Positions 52,996 to 60,951 of a stretch of 60,951 nucleotides of DNA are shown piece after piece. This DNA is from Anabaena sp. 54. Its GTDB lineage: Bacteria; Cyanobacteriota; Cyanobacteriia; Cyanobacteriales; Nostocaceae. Each line of letters begins with the position of its first letter. The stretch's first letter is position 1. The stretch covers positions 1-60,951 of the forward strand of contig OMJF01000280.1 of assembly GCA_900299285.1 (NCBI GenBank), written 5' to 3'. The position numbers and the translations under genes are program-made. The notes beneath the pieces were generated by a model. The model was not told the origin of the DNA. It searched no databases and saw nothing but the letters and a program-made list of their open reading frames with translations.

Positions 52996-53131
52996 TAGAA
53001 TTTGGCGTTGCTGAAACCAGGTATGAATTTAGGTGTAGAGTCGAGAATCCCTACCCAGGTCACGTCTCTACAAAGGTTTTGAAATCATCAAAAATCATTT
53101 TCATACCTCAAATCAGCAACGCCTAGAATTT
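52996..53131. mobile_element. 120-bp MITE with 8-bp target-site duplication
   Basis: The element spans 53004-53123. Its ends are GGCGTTGCTGA (53004-53014) and the exact inverse TCAGCAACGCC (53113-53123). The similarity continues inward (AGGTATGAA on both sides), about 20 of 24 bp. TAGAATTT flanks it perfectly on both sides (52996-53003 and 53124-53131), a clean 8-bp target duplication. It is too short to code and needs a transposase in trans. It ends 33 bp before the next start codon, so it now forms that gene's promoter-proximal region. Confidence 0.88.
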
Positions 53132-53164
53132 ATATTCCCTAGTCATTCTCTGTGGATAAAATCT

Positions 53165-54331
53165 ATGAGTATATTTTCTCTTGATGAACTCAAAAATCTC
53201 GTCCAAAGTCCTCAGTATCCGTGCGTTTCTCTATATCTAAGAGTGGAAAGATTGGGAGGAGAAACACGACAAAATCCCATTCGGTTTAAAAATTTAATTC
53301 GGGAAGCGGAAAAACGCTTAGATGCAATGGGTTTACGTCCCACTGAGTCGGTAAATTTGCTCAAACCAGCGATGGAATTAGATAATATTGGTTTTTGGGA
53401 AAATCAAAATCAGGGATTAGTAATTTTTAGTTCCCCCAATCTATTTCGTTACTATTGTTTACCAATTTCTTTTCCCCAATTAGCAATTGTTGGTAAGAAT
53501 TTTCATATCAAACCCTTACTAGAACTGATTAATAATGATGGAAAGTTCTATATTTTGGCCTTGAGTCAAAATCATGTCAAATTTTACTCAGGAACGCGCT
53601 ACAAGCTGGATGAAATAGCAGTAGAAAATATGCCTCAAAATCTGGCGGAAACACTTCTAGAAGATGAATTTCAAAAAGGTGTACAGCACAGAATTGGCAC
53701 ACCGAGAAGTGTAAGTTATGCCTCTCAACAACCGGGTTCTGTTCATGGTCAGGGGAGTTCAGATCGGGAAAAACATGAGCGAGAGATTTTAAATTTTTGT
53801 TATGCTGTTGATACTGCATTACATGAAATATTACGAGATGAAAAAGCACCTTTAATATTAGCAGGAGTAGATTATTTATTACCAATTTACCAAAAGGCTA
53901 ATACCTATCCACATTTTTTAGAAACAGGTATTACTGGCAATGTGGAACTGATGAAAACCGAAGAATTAAATCGGGCAGCTTGGGAAATTGTTTCTCCTTT
54001 ATTTCAACAAGAATATGAGGATATAATGGCTGTTTATCTACAATTAGCGGGGGAAGAAAGCACCAAGATTACTAATGACATAAAAACAATTATTCCGGCT
54101 GCATATTATCAACGAGTTGATACCTTGTTTGTGCCTTTAAAACAACATATATGGGGTAAATTTGATTTACCAAATGCCACAGTTGAACTACACCCAGAAC
54201 CAGCGCCAGAGGATGAAGATATGTTAGATTTTGCCGTGATTCATACCATATTAAATGGTGGTAGAGTTTATACTCTTGAACCAGAAGCAATGCCTAGTGG
54301 ATTCAAAGTAGCGGCTATTTGCCGATATTAA
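53165..54331 (+). CDS. baeRF-type protein (bacterial eRF1-like family)
   Basis: This 388-residue protein resembles the bacterial archaeo-eukaryotic release factor-like (baeRF) families, probably group 3. It opens with SLDELKNLVQSPQYPCVSLY and LRVERLGGETRQNPIRFKNL. It has a middle eRF1 domain 2-like region (FYILALSQNHVKFYSGT then LAETLLEDEFQKGVQHR) and a C-terminal domain (PLILAGVDYLLPIYQKANTY). Its end reads DFAVIHTILNGGRVYTLE. These proteins are thought to act on ribosomes or tRNA by analogy with eRF1/Pelota, but biochemical function in bacteria is unproven. No GGQ motif is seen. The 120-bp MITE lies 33 bp upstream of the ATG. Confidence 0.75.
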   Translation: MSIFSLDELKNLVQSPQYPCVSLYLRVERLGGETRQNPIRFKNLIREAEKRLDAMGLRPTESVNLLKPAMELDNIGFWENQNQGLVIFSSPNLFRYYCLPISFPQLAIVGKNFHIKPLLELINNDGKFYILALSQNHVKFYSGTRYKLDEIAVENMPQNLAETLLEDEFQKGVQHRIGTPRSVSYASQQPGSVHGQGSSDREKHEREILNFCYAVDTALHEILRDEKAPLILAGVDYLLPIYQKANTYPHFLETGITGNVELMKTEELNRAAWEIVSPLFQQEYEDIMAVYLQLAGEESTKITNDIKTIIPAAYYQRVDTLFVPLKQHIWGKFDLPNATVELHPEPAPEDEDMLDFAVIHTILNGGRVYTLEPEAMPSGFKVAAICRY

Positions 54332-54362
54332 TTTTAAGCAATTTTAAGCAATTTTAAGCGTC

Positions 54363-54400
54363 AGATCCCCGACTTATTTAAGAAGTTAGGGATCTTGTTG
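54363..54400. terminator. Hairpin between convergent genes
   Basis: AGATCCC (54363-54369) pairs with GGGATCT (54389-54395), the stem continuing inward through GACTT/AAGTT with one mismatch. It is followed on the + strand by a T/G-rich stretch. Position between two convergent genes supports bidirectional termination, and ATTTTAAGCA is tandemly repeated just before it. Confidence 0.6.
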
Positions 54401-54448
54401 TATATAACTAATTTAGGATTACTATTAAGATGACTATAGGAATTGAAA

Positions 54449-57400
54449 TTACAACACAACTTTTAAAGCTTGTTCAATTATATCCACATATTCCTCTACT
54501 TTATACATCCGGTAAGCTTTTTTGTCAATTTGATTTTTGATTTCTATTTGTCTAAGTAAAACTGTTTCTAAATCTGATCTACCAACTTCTTGTGAAACTC
54601 TATTTGCAATGAGTTCTAAAGTACGAAGATTACTAAATCTATCTTGATCATATCTCTTAACTTTAATGACATCAAAAGCAATATTAACTAAGTTTCCTAT
54701 TTCCCGTGATAATTTTTGTTTGCGTCGGAAAGAAGCATCAAATTCAGTTAAATAAATCAATCTTGCTAACAGATATCTCCGTAAATAAGAATTACGAATA
54801 TTCACGTTAGCTACTTCTATCCATTTTCTATCACCTTCCTTCCAATCTTCATCATCGGTAATTTCTCCCCACATTATATATCCATTTGCAGTTGGTTCAA
54901 TTTTTAATGCTAATAAATGTCCTTCTGCATTTGCATTAGCACTTTCCCATTCAATATCTACAGCATAATCACTAGATAATTTATGATATTCATTTAACGA
55001 TACTTCCTTGCTAGGAATTTTCGCAGCTTTAGCTTCATAAGTCGTGATAATTTGATAGCGATTTTGCCATATTTCATGAGCTTCACGACTTAATTTTATT
55101 AATTCTTGATAATCAGAATTTGTCTCATCATTAAATGGGAGAATTGGTAAATCACCAACTTGATTTTCAAAATATTCAAACATTCCTTTTCCTGTTAATT
55201 TGCCAATTCCACCTAATGCACGATAGCGAAACTCTAAAACTTGGGAATTGATTAAAGCACAGATATAGTAAAGGATATTAACATCAGTATTTGCACATTT
55301 TATATAAGCAGCTACATCACTTTTAAAACCAAAAATTCCCTGTTCATCAACAAAAAACTTATTAGAATTTGCACGACGGGGAAAGAGAATTTTTGCATCT
55401 CTCATTCCGTAGCGTGGCCGATGCAAATGAAACCACTCATAACTACTGGTTTTATTTTTATAAACATCTCTGCTTTCTAATTCTGAACGATTTTCCTGTA
55501 AATAGGTTTTGACAGACTGTGGTAATTCTTCCCATTCTGTTTGATGAGTATAGTACAAAATTTGTGTATCTGGTGGTTCACAACCATAGGAATTAATATC
55601 AGAAATCGCAACTCTTTGTAAATAATATTCATCAGGAAATCTTTGTTTAAATTCACCTTCAAAAATAGAATCACGACCTGTAGTAATACCTTCTGTATAA
55701 CGTACCCAGTCTATATCTCTTAATTTAGTACCCGATTTATCAATTTTCTCAAAAATATGATTATAGGGTGAAATTTGCCAACGATGATCATTTAAGTTAG
55801 ATTGAGTAATATCTACCTGAGTTACACCTTGACTTAAATGTAAAGAACAATCATCACTGATAAAAGTATTTTTCACAATATCCAAATCCAGAACATAAAA
55901 AGTAGTAAAAGTATCTTCTGGTTGAGGATTTTTCCTTTGCAATTGCATAATACAGGTAGCAATTCCCGCTTGAAAAACTTGATGTCCTAAAAAATCAATA
56001 ATGTTAACTATCTTCGTATTTTTACAAATAAATTCTCGTAAACTTCTAGATTTATCACCTTGAATAAAAGAACGAGAAATGATAAAACTTAAATAACCAT
56101 CTTCCTGTAAAATATCAAAACCCCGACGGAAGAAATAAAACAAAATATCAGTTTTATCAGTGTAAATATCAGAATAGGCAAATTTTAACCATTTTAATTC
56201 TAATGCACCTCTACCAAAGGTAGCATCAACATTAAAATAAGGAGGATTACCAATTATTGCAGAAAATCCTCTTGCTGATTTTGGTAATCTAGGATCAAAT
56301 ATATGAGGAAATTCCAATTCCCAATTAAATGGTTTTTTTAGTACAACTTCCCCAACCGCAGTTGATAAAATCATCAATTCAGATTTTACCCTTGCTAATT
56401 CTCCTGAAGTCCAATTTTTTAAACAATTTTCTAAATTTTGATCAGCATGAGTTTCTTGTATGATTAACTTTCTAATTTCTTCTATCTCCTTATCTTCAGC
56501 ATCTCGATTTTTAATTAAATTCACCACTGAATTGATACTTTCATCACTAGCAAAAAAAGCAGTTAACACCGGATTAACTTCTTGATTAATTGCGGTAATT
56601 CTAGTTTCTAAATTACTCACAGCTTGATTTCTTTCAATTTCTGTTTGGGTAGTATCTCTAGCAATTTTAGCCAAATCTGCGACTATTACTAATTGTGTTT
56701 CAAAAGGTTGTAAATTAGCAGGACTATGAACTAAACTATCACCAACACGAATATTTAAAGTTAGTGCGGGAAGATGGGAATAAATAGAACCATTGCGTCT
56801 ACCATATTCACCGGGACGCGCACGTAATAACCTAGTCCATAATGATAATTTTGCTAATAAAACCGCTTGAGGATCTCGATCTACTCCATGCAGCATTTTT
56901 ACTAAAATTTGTTCTTCAGGATTAATAATGGGTTGGGGTGCTACATGACTAAATAAATCAAAATTTGTGGGAATTTTAGCATTTTGACAAGCTAGATTAT
57001 AACGTTTAATTTCTGTTAATAAATAATCAAATGCACCTAATAAAAATGAACCTGAACCACAAGCAGGATCAAGCACTGTAATTTCTAAAACCGATGTTGC
57101 TACTAAATAAGCTTGTTGTAATTTACCTGTTGCTAGTAATTCAATTGCTTGATCAATTTTCGGTTTTACTAAAGGTTGTAAAGTTTGCTGAACAATGCGA
57201 CGGACTATATAATTAGGAGTATAGAAAATACCTTCTTTTTTGCGCGTTTTTTGATTTTCTAATATTTGAATAATATTATTTTCTAAAATTAATTGATGAG
57301 CCAAAAATTGTTCATAAGCAGTCCCTAAAATATCCTGGGTTAAAGTTGTAAAATCATAGTTATAAATTGAACGATAATTAGCCAATATTCCTGTAATGGG

Positions 57401-58336
57401 ATAAAGTATTCCCTGTTGGGGAACAGCATTAATGACAATAATTGATTCTAAATATTCAACATCAATAATTAATTCATCAATCCAGGAAGGTTGAAATAAT
57501 TCAGTATTATATCCCACCCATGTATGACGAAAAGCACGCCTTAATTCTTCAATAAAAGGTAAATCAGGAAAAGTTTGCTGCCAGTTGTAATAAACTCTAC
57601 CCAAATAATTAAATGGCATTTCTCGGCTAAAGGTTTCTAAAAGTCTAATTAAGAGAAAACGATTTAAAATAATTTGGGCAGCTTCACGAATTTGATCTAA
57701 ACTTAAATCAGGGTGAGATTTTTTAATGCCATTAGCAATAATAATTCGCCAAATTTTTAAATCTGCTAGAAATTTTGCCCCTAATTCTTCTCTAGATTTT
57801 TCACTATAAAAAGCTTCTAACCGATTACTAGATAAATTTTCCCGACCCAAACAATTGTATAATGTAGTTACCAGTTCAGGATCATTTTTCAGATCCTCAA
57901 GTGTAAATGACCAAAAAGGTTTACGATCTTGTAATCTTAAAATATGCCATTCTCGAAAATTAGATAAAACAATCCAAAGAACAGGCTCTTGTGTACCAAT
58001 ATCTAAACTATAATTTCTAATATAATCTAATACTTGCTTTTCATTCGTTTCCCAGATATTTTTATCCCATAAACTTTTAGCTTCAAAGAGCAATTTTGGA
58101 TGTTTACCGACTTCATTACGCAGCAAATAATCCACCCATGTAGTAGTACCAATTAAACTCCGAATTGCACCTTCTAAAGTCCGATATTCCCTGGTATAAC
58201 CTAGTGCATTGAGAAAAGGTACAATCAGATTATCTTTTGTATTTTCCTCTGGTTTACCAGTACGAGATGAAGCCAGCATAGTTTCTGCTGTCGTTATTAA
58301 ATTAGTCAGATGTTGTTGAAATTGTGGGAATGACAT
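54449..58336 (-). CDS. Type IIG restriction-modification enzyme (fused nuclease-methyltransferase)
   Basis: This 1295-residue single-chain enzyme has an N-terminal PD-(D/E)xK-like nuclease (Asp69 in WVDYLL, Glu85-Ala-Lys87 in LFEAKSL). A helical linker leads to an N6-adenine methyltransferase domain (motif I VLDPACGSGSF, 421-431; motif IV NPPY, 697-700). A TaqI/Eco57I-like target-recognition region fills the C-terminal third (about 850-1150). One protein would both methylate and cut, as in Eco57I-class enzymes. No separate specificity subunit or methyltransferase is adjacent. The gene is intact and strongly AT-rich (many TTA/AAT codons), consistent with a defence gene moving by transfer. Recognition site unknown. 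Confidence 0.88.
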   Translation of the reverse strand: MSFPQFQQHLTNLITTAETMLASSRTGKPEENTKDNLIVPFLNALGYTREYRTLEGAIRSLIGTTTWVDYLLRNEVGKHPKLLFEAKSLWDKNIWETNEKQVLDYIRNYSLDIGTQEPVLWIVLSNFREWHILRLQDRKPFWSFTLEDLKNDPELVTTLYNCLGRENLSSNRLEAFYSEKSREELGAKFLADLKIWRIIIANGIKKSHPDLSLDQIREAAQIILNRFLLIRLLETFSREMPFNYLGRVYYNWQQTFPDLPFIEELRRAFRHTWVGYNTELFQPSWIDELIIDVEYLESIIVINAVPQQGILYPITGILANYRSIYNYDFTTLTQDILGTAYEQFLAHQLILENNIIQILENQKTRKKEGIFYTPNYIVRRIVQQTLQPLVKPKIDQAIELLATGKLQQAYLVATSVLEITVLDPACGSGSFLLGAFDYLLTEIKRYNLACQNAKIPTNFDLFSHVAPQPIINPEEQILVKMLHGVDRDPQAVLLAKLSLWTRLLRARPGEYGRRNGSIYSHLPALTLNIRVGDSLVHSPANLQPFETQLVIVADLAKIARDTTQTEIERNQAVSNLETRITAINQEVNPVLTAFFASDESINSVVNLIKNRDAEDKEIEEIRKLIIQETHADQNLENCLKNWTSGELARVKSELMILSTAVGEVVLKKPFNWELEFPHIFDPRLPKSARGFSAIIGNPPYFNVDATFGRGALELKWLKFAYSDIYTDKTDILFYFFRRGFDILQEDGYLSFIISRSFIQGDKSRSLREFICKNTKIVNIIDFLGHQVFQAGIATCIMQLQRKNPQPEDTFTTFYVLDLDIVKNTFISDDCSLHLSQGVTQVDITQSNLNDHRWQISPYNHIFEKIDKSGTKLRDIDWVRYTEGITTGRDSIFEGEFKQRFPDEYYLQRVAISDINSYGCEPPDTQILYYTHQTEWEELPQSVKTYLQENRSELESRDVYKNKTSSYEWFHLHRPRYGMRDAKILFPRRANSNKFFVDEQGIFGFKSDVAAYIKCANTDVNILYYICALINSQVLEFRYRALGGIGKLTGKGMFEYFENQVGDLPILPFNDETNSDYQELIKLSREAHEIWQNRYQIITTYEAKAAKIPSKEVSLNEYHKLSSDYAVDIEWESANANAEGHLLALKIEPTANGYIMWGEITDDEDWKEGDRKWIEVANVNIRNSYLRRYLLARLIYLTEFDASFRRKQKLSREIGNLVNIAFDVIKVKRYDQDRFSNLRTLELIANRVSQEVGRSDLETVLLRQIEIKNQIDKKAYRMYKVEEYVDIIEQALKVVL

Positions 58337-58423
58337 TTATATAAAAATCAATGAACTATGGGGATTGCTATATTATCTATAATAGTTGTTTTTTATGTTA
58401 TTGATGATAGAATTAAAAAAAAT

Positions 58424-60736
58424 TTACAAATTTCCTAGTTGCTTCCGTGCTGCTGCTAAAATTAATCTTTGTTCAGCACGAGCGATCGCTTGATAGGTCT
58501 TTTCTACAGCCTCCGGTTCTACAGAAATAGAAGTAATTCCCCATGCTATTAACTTATCAATTATTTCTGGATAAAGCACGGGAGCTTGACCACAGATAGA
58601 ACAGGAAATTCCTCCAGCTTGAGACATTTGAATTAATTGAGATATTGCTTTCATGACTACTGGATGACTTTCATCAAATATTGTTGCATATTTTCCCTGT
58701 TCTCGATCTACTCCTAATAATAATTGACTTAAATCATTTGTACCAATGGAAATACCCATCACACCAGCTTGAATATATTCAGGTAATAGAAATAATATAC
58801 TAGGAACTTCTGCCATGATCCATAATTGAAACTTAGATATTTGCATTAACCCAGCTTGCTCAACTTTATGACGACAAAATATAAATTCTTCCACAGTGCG
58901 GACAAAAGGTAATAGCAAATTAATATTGCTATAACCAGATGCTTGAACTATCGCTAAAGCTTGTAATTCCAATTCAAAAATCGCCGGATACTGCATATAA
59001 TTAAAAACACCCCTCTCACTGATAATTGATGACTGTGATAAGGGGGAATCTGCACTCAATGATGTTAAATTATAGGCTGGTAAATCCAAAGAACGATAAA
59101 AAATAGGTCTGGGTAAAAAAGCGCGAGCAAACTGCATAATTTGCTCAGATAATAACTCTAATAATTCCTTTTTTCTGCCTTCTAGTAACCATTCTTGAGG
59201 GTGTTTTCCCTTGAGAATATGTAATATCATCAATTCTGAACGCAATAATCCCACACCATCTACAGGTAAACTTTGTACTTGTTTAATTAATTGAGGTTGA
59301 CTTAAATTTACCATTAACTTAGTAGCAATTATTGGTAAATTTGTAACTTGATGATCTGATATTTTCTGATCATCCATTGTTTTTTCCATCTCCGCAATAG
59401 GAAAATTTTCCTCTGTGAGACGATATATTTCTCCTTTGTCACCATCTAGTAATAATTTTTCACCTGATTGTAAAATAGTTGTCGCTCCTGTGGCACTAGT
59501 AACCGCAGGAATACTTAATTCTCTGGCTAAAATTGCACCATGACTAGTTAACCCGCCTTGTTCAGTAATAATACCAGCAACACCCTGGAATAATGGTAAA
59601 TAATCAGGAGTAATAACTGATGTAATGAGAATTACACCCTTGGGAATTTGTAGGGATTTTTGTGCTGAATTGAGAATATAAGCATTAGCAATAATTCTAC
59701 CCCTAGCTGCCCCAATACCTTGAATAAATTGGATATTAGGTTTTATCGCTTGGGGAACAGTAACCTCTGTAATATAGATTTTAGAAGCTAAACGCGAGGA
59801 AACAAGTTTCCATTTTACAGTTAAAGTTGTACCCAGTTCACCAATTAGGCGATTTCCTAAAACAATTAATTCTTGTAAATATTCTTCTGGTAAAGCGTAT
59901 TCTTGTTGTTGAGATTCTGATAAAAGATAAGCCGATAAATAATTATGATTTGATGTTAGCTGTAATTCTTCACTGGCTAAATGTGTGCCATTATCAAGAC
60001 CATAGGCCAAAATTTTATTACCTAATTGTCTTTCTAAAACCGCCCCGGTTTGCGGTTCTATGTAGTAAACATCTGGTAATACTTCACCATTAGTAATTGC
60101 TAAACAATCGCCCCAAGTAGCATCAATATTATAAGCGGAAGGGTTAATATTAAGAATACCAGAGGCAATACAAGAATCAACTGGTTGTACCAATACTCCT
60201 AAATTAATTTGTGGTAAAGTAATACCCACACTTCGCCAATATACTAAACTTCTAGCACGGAATAACTGACTCCAAAGTAACTTTAAAGCTGCGCCAATTT
60301 CCACTTCTTCACAAGCACAAAATACCGGATCTAATAACCCGGACACATTTTTCATCTCTTGATTAGTTGATAATGCCAGACTGGGACGCAAAATTAAACC
60401 ACTTCCTGGCCATTGTTTACCAGCTGCAAAAATTTTTCTTACCCAATGGGGTGGGACACTAGCTGAGATAATTTCCTGACGCAAGCGGCCAGCTACCTGC
60501 TGAAGTTGTCGCCAATTATTTACATCTAAATGTAGAGAAGAATGGGGTAAATCAGCAATTAAAGACTCTGAACTGTTGAGATTTTCTAGGAATTGCTTTA
60601 AAACATCCGCTGCTACCACAAAACCAGGGAGAACAGGGTAGCCTCGTTGTTGAATTTTGCTTAAGTAAAACGCTAAAACGCCAACTTGAGCGCGGTCTTG
60701 TAGTGTGATTTTGTCCAGCCAATAGAGTTTATCCAC
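58424..60736 (-). CDS. Divergent PEP synthase-like / PEP-utilising protein
   Basis: This 770-residue protein has the three-part order of phosphoenolpyruvate synthases. An N-terminal ATP-grasp-like domain (about 10-330) is divergent: canonical VRSSATAED is replaced by LRPSLALSTNQ. The central swivelling domain contains GGLTSHGAILAREL with the phospho-His at 399. The C-terminal PEP-binding barrel reads GLLRSELMIL, GISIGTNDLSQLLLGVDR and ISCSICGQAP with the catalytic Cys. It lacks a second proper ATP-site signature, so it may be a variant rather than true PpsA. The start is a GTG at 60736, since no ATG is near (GTG-GAT-AAA giving MDKLYWLDK). It lies upstream of the R-M gene on the same strand (87-bp gap). 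Confidence 0.8.
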   Translation of the reverse strand: MDKLYWLDKITLQDRAQVGVLAFYLSKIQQRGYPVLPGFVVAADVLKQFLENLNSSESLIADLPHSSLHLDVNNWRQLQQVAGRLRQEIISASVPPHWVRKIFAAGKQWPGSGLILRPSLALSTNQEMKNVSGLLDPVFCACEEVEIGAALKLLWSQLFRARSLVYWRSVGITLPQINLGVLVQPVDSCIASGILNINPSAYNIDATWGDCLAITNGEVLPDVYYIEPQTGAVLERQLGNKILAYGLDNGTHLASEELQLTSNHNYLSAYLLSESQQQEYALPEEYLQELIVLGNRLIGELGTTLTVKWKLVSSRLASKIYITEVTVPQAIKPNIQFIQGIGAARGRIIANAYILNSAQKSLQIPKGVILITSVITPDYLPLFQGVAGIITEQGGLTSHGAILARELSIPAVTSATGATTILQSGEKLLLDGDKGEIYRLTEENFPIAEMEKTMDDQKISDHQVTNLPIIATKLMVNLSQPQLIKQVQSLPVDGVGLLRSELMILHILKGKHPQEWLLEGRKKELLELLSEQIMQFARAFLPRPIFYRSLDLPAYNLTSLSADSPLSQSSIISERGVFNYMQYPAIFELELQALAIVQASGYSNINLLLPFVRTVEEFIFCRHKVEQAGLMQISKFQLWIMAEVPSILFLLPEYIQAGVMGISIGTNDLSQLLLGVDREQGKYATIFDESHPVVMKAISQLIQMSQAGGISCSICGQAPVLYPEIIDKLIAWGITSISVEPEAVEKTYQAIARAEQRLILAAARKQLGNL

Positions 60737-60854
60737 TCAATTCATTAGGTGTCAGTTTATATGTAATTCTGTTTTACCTTAAAGTCGTTCGTAAGACCAA
60801 CAAGGGAGTGAGTAAGTAGTCAGACAAAATTAATTATTAATATTTTTGATTAAG

Positions 60855-60924
60855 AGGATGTTTTAAAAGTCTAAGGGCGATTAGAAATCACATCTACACA
60901 GACAAAACCTGCCTACGCAGGTTT
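60855..60924. repeat. Dispersed repeats at the window's right end
   Basis: GAGGATGTTTTAAAAGT (60855-60871) is the inverse of the word near 26030 and 45890. GCGATTAGAAATC (60877-60889) repeats the word at 552. AAACCTGC (60905-60912) and GCAGGTTT (60917-60924) form a perfect 8-bp hairpin with a CTAC loop. No gene lies in 60737-60951. Confidence 0.6.
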
Positions 60925-60951
60925 CAAATCCTTAATTTTTCGTTAGTCCAC

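Noticed and set aside
60901..60940. tRNA-like GGTTTCAAATCC at the right end
   Set aside because: It is part of a dispersed hairpin repeat; no acceptor stem or anticodon arm can be built.

Overview
The window is chromosomal DNA of a filamentous, low-GC cyanobacterium, most likely of the Nostocales (Anabaena/Dolichospermum type). The evidence is an intact rbcL-rbcX-rbcS operon with form IB RuBisCO, many HIP1 octamers (GCGATCGC), a two-domain cyanobacterial ThiE, DUF1517 and SLH proteins, and AT-rich spacers full of 7-bp tandem repeats and small dispersed hairpins. I saw no rRNA, tRNA or CRISPR array.

Layout. 1-4.3 kb is accessory: a STAND-ATPase fragment, an exported EndoU-like nuclease, a coiled-coil J-domain protein, a membrane pentapeptide-repeat protein and a small Cys protein. 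4.4-7.8 kb is a minus-strand hopanoid operon: squalene-synthase-like enzyme, hpnJ, hpnK. 8.5-17.5 kb holds a LabA-like NYN protein, a beta-helix/SLH protein, thiE-thiS, a glycosyltransferase, a decayed gene and a DUF1517 protein. 17.5-18.9 kb is an IS607-type element with an intact TnpB nuclease but only the DNA-binding stub of its recombinase. 19-28.5 kb is core metabolism (panB, rbcLXS, leuA, pyrD) with a second NYN protein and a membrane/HTH protein. 28.9-32 kb is a large beta-propeller/Calx-beta/RTX protein. 32.3-35.7 kb has a DUF2256 protein, an isoaspartyl peptidase, a RecQ-type helicase and a lipoprotein.

35.9-44.9 kb is a metal-handling region. A minus-strand cbiM-cbiQ-cbiO (Co/Ni ECF transporter) is followed by seven plus-strand genes: a Tat-exported multicopper oxidase, three small unknown membrane proteins, a helix-hairpin-helix lipoprotein, a ferritin-like protein and an FTR1 iron permease. 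I infer a ferroxidase-coupled iron-uptake system with undescribed membrane partners. A 9-3-9 inverted repeat 29 bp before the oxidase start is a candidate operator. This is the best candidate in the window for an undescribed system.

45-61 kb holds clpP, a conserved unknown gene, the 5' part of a group II intron with no maturase, an RNase II/R-family gene, ubiX, a LapA-domain protein, aroK, a 120-bp MITE with perfect 8-bp target duplications, a baeRF-type protein, a single-chain type IIG restriction-modification enzyme and a divergent PEP-synthase-like protein.
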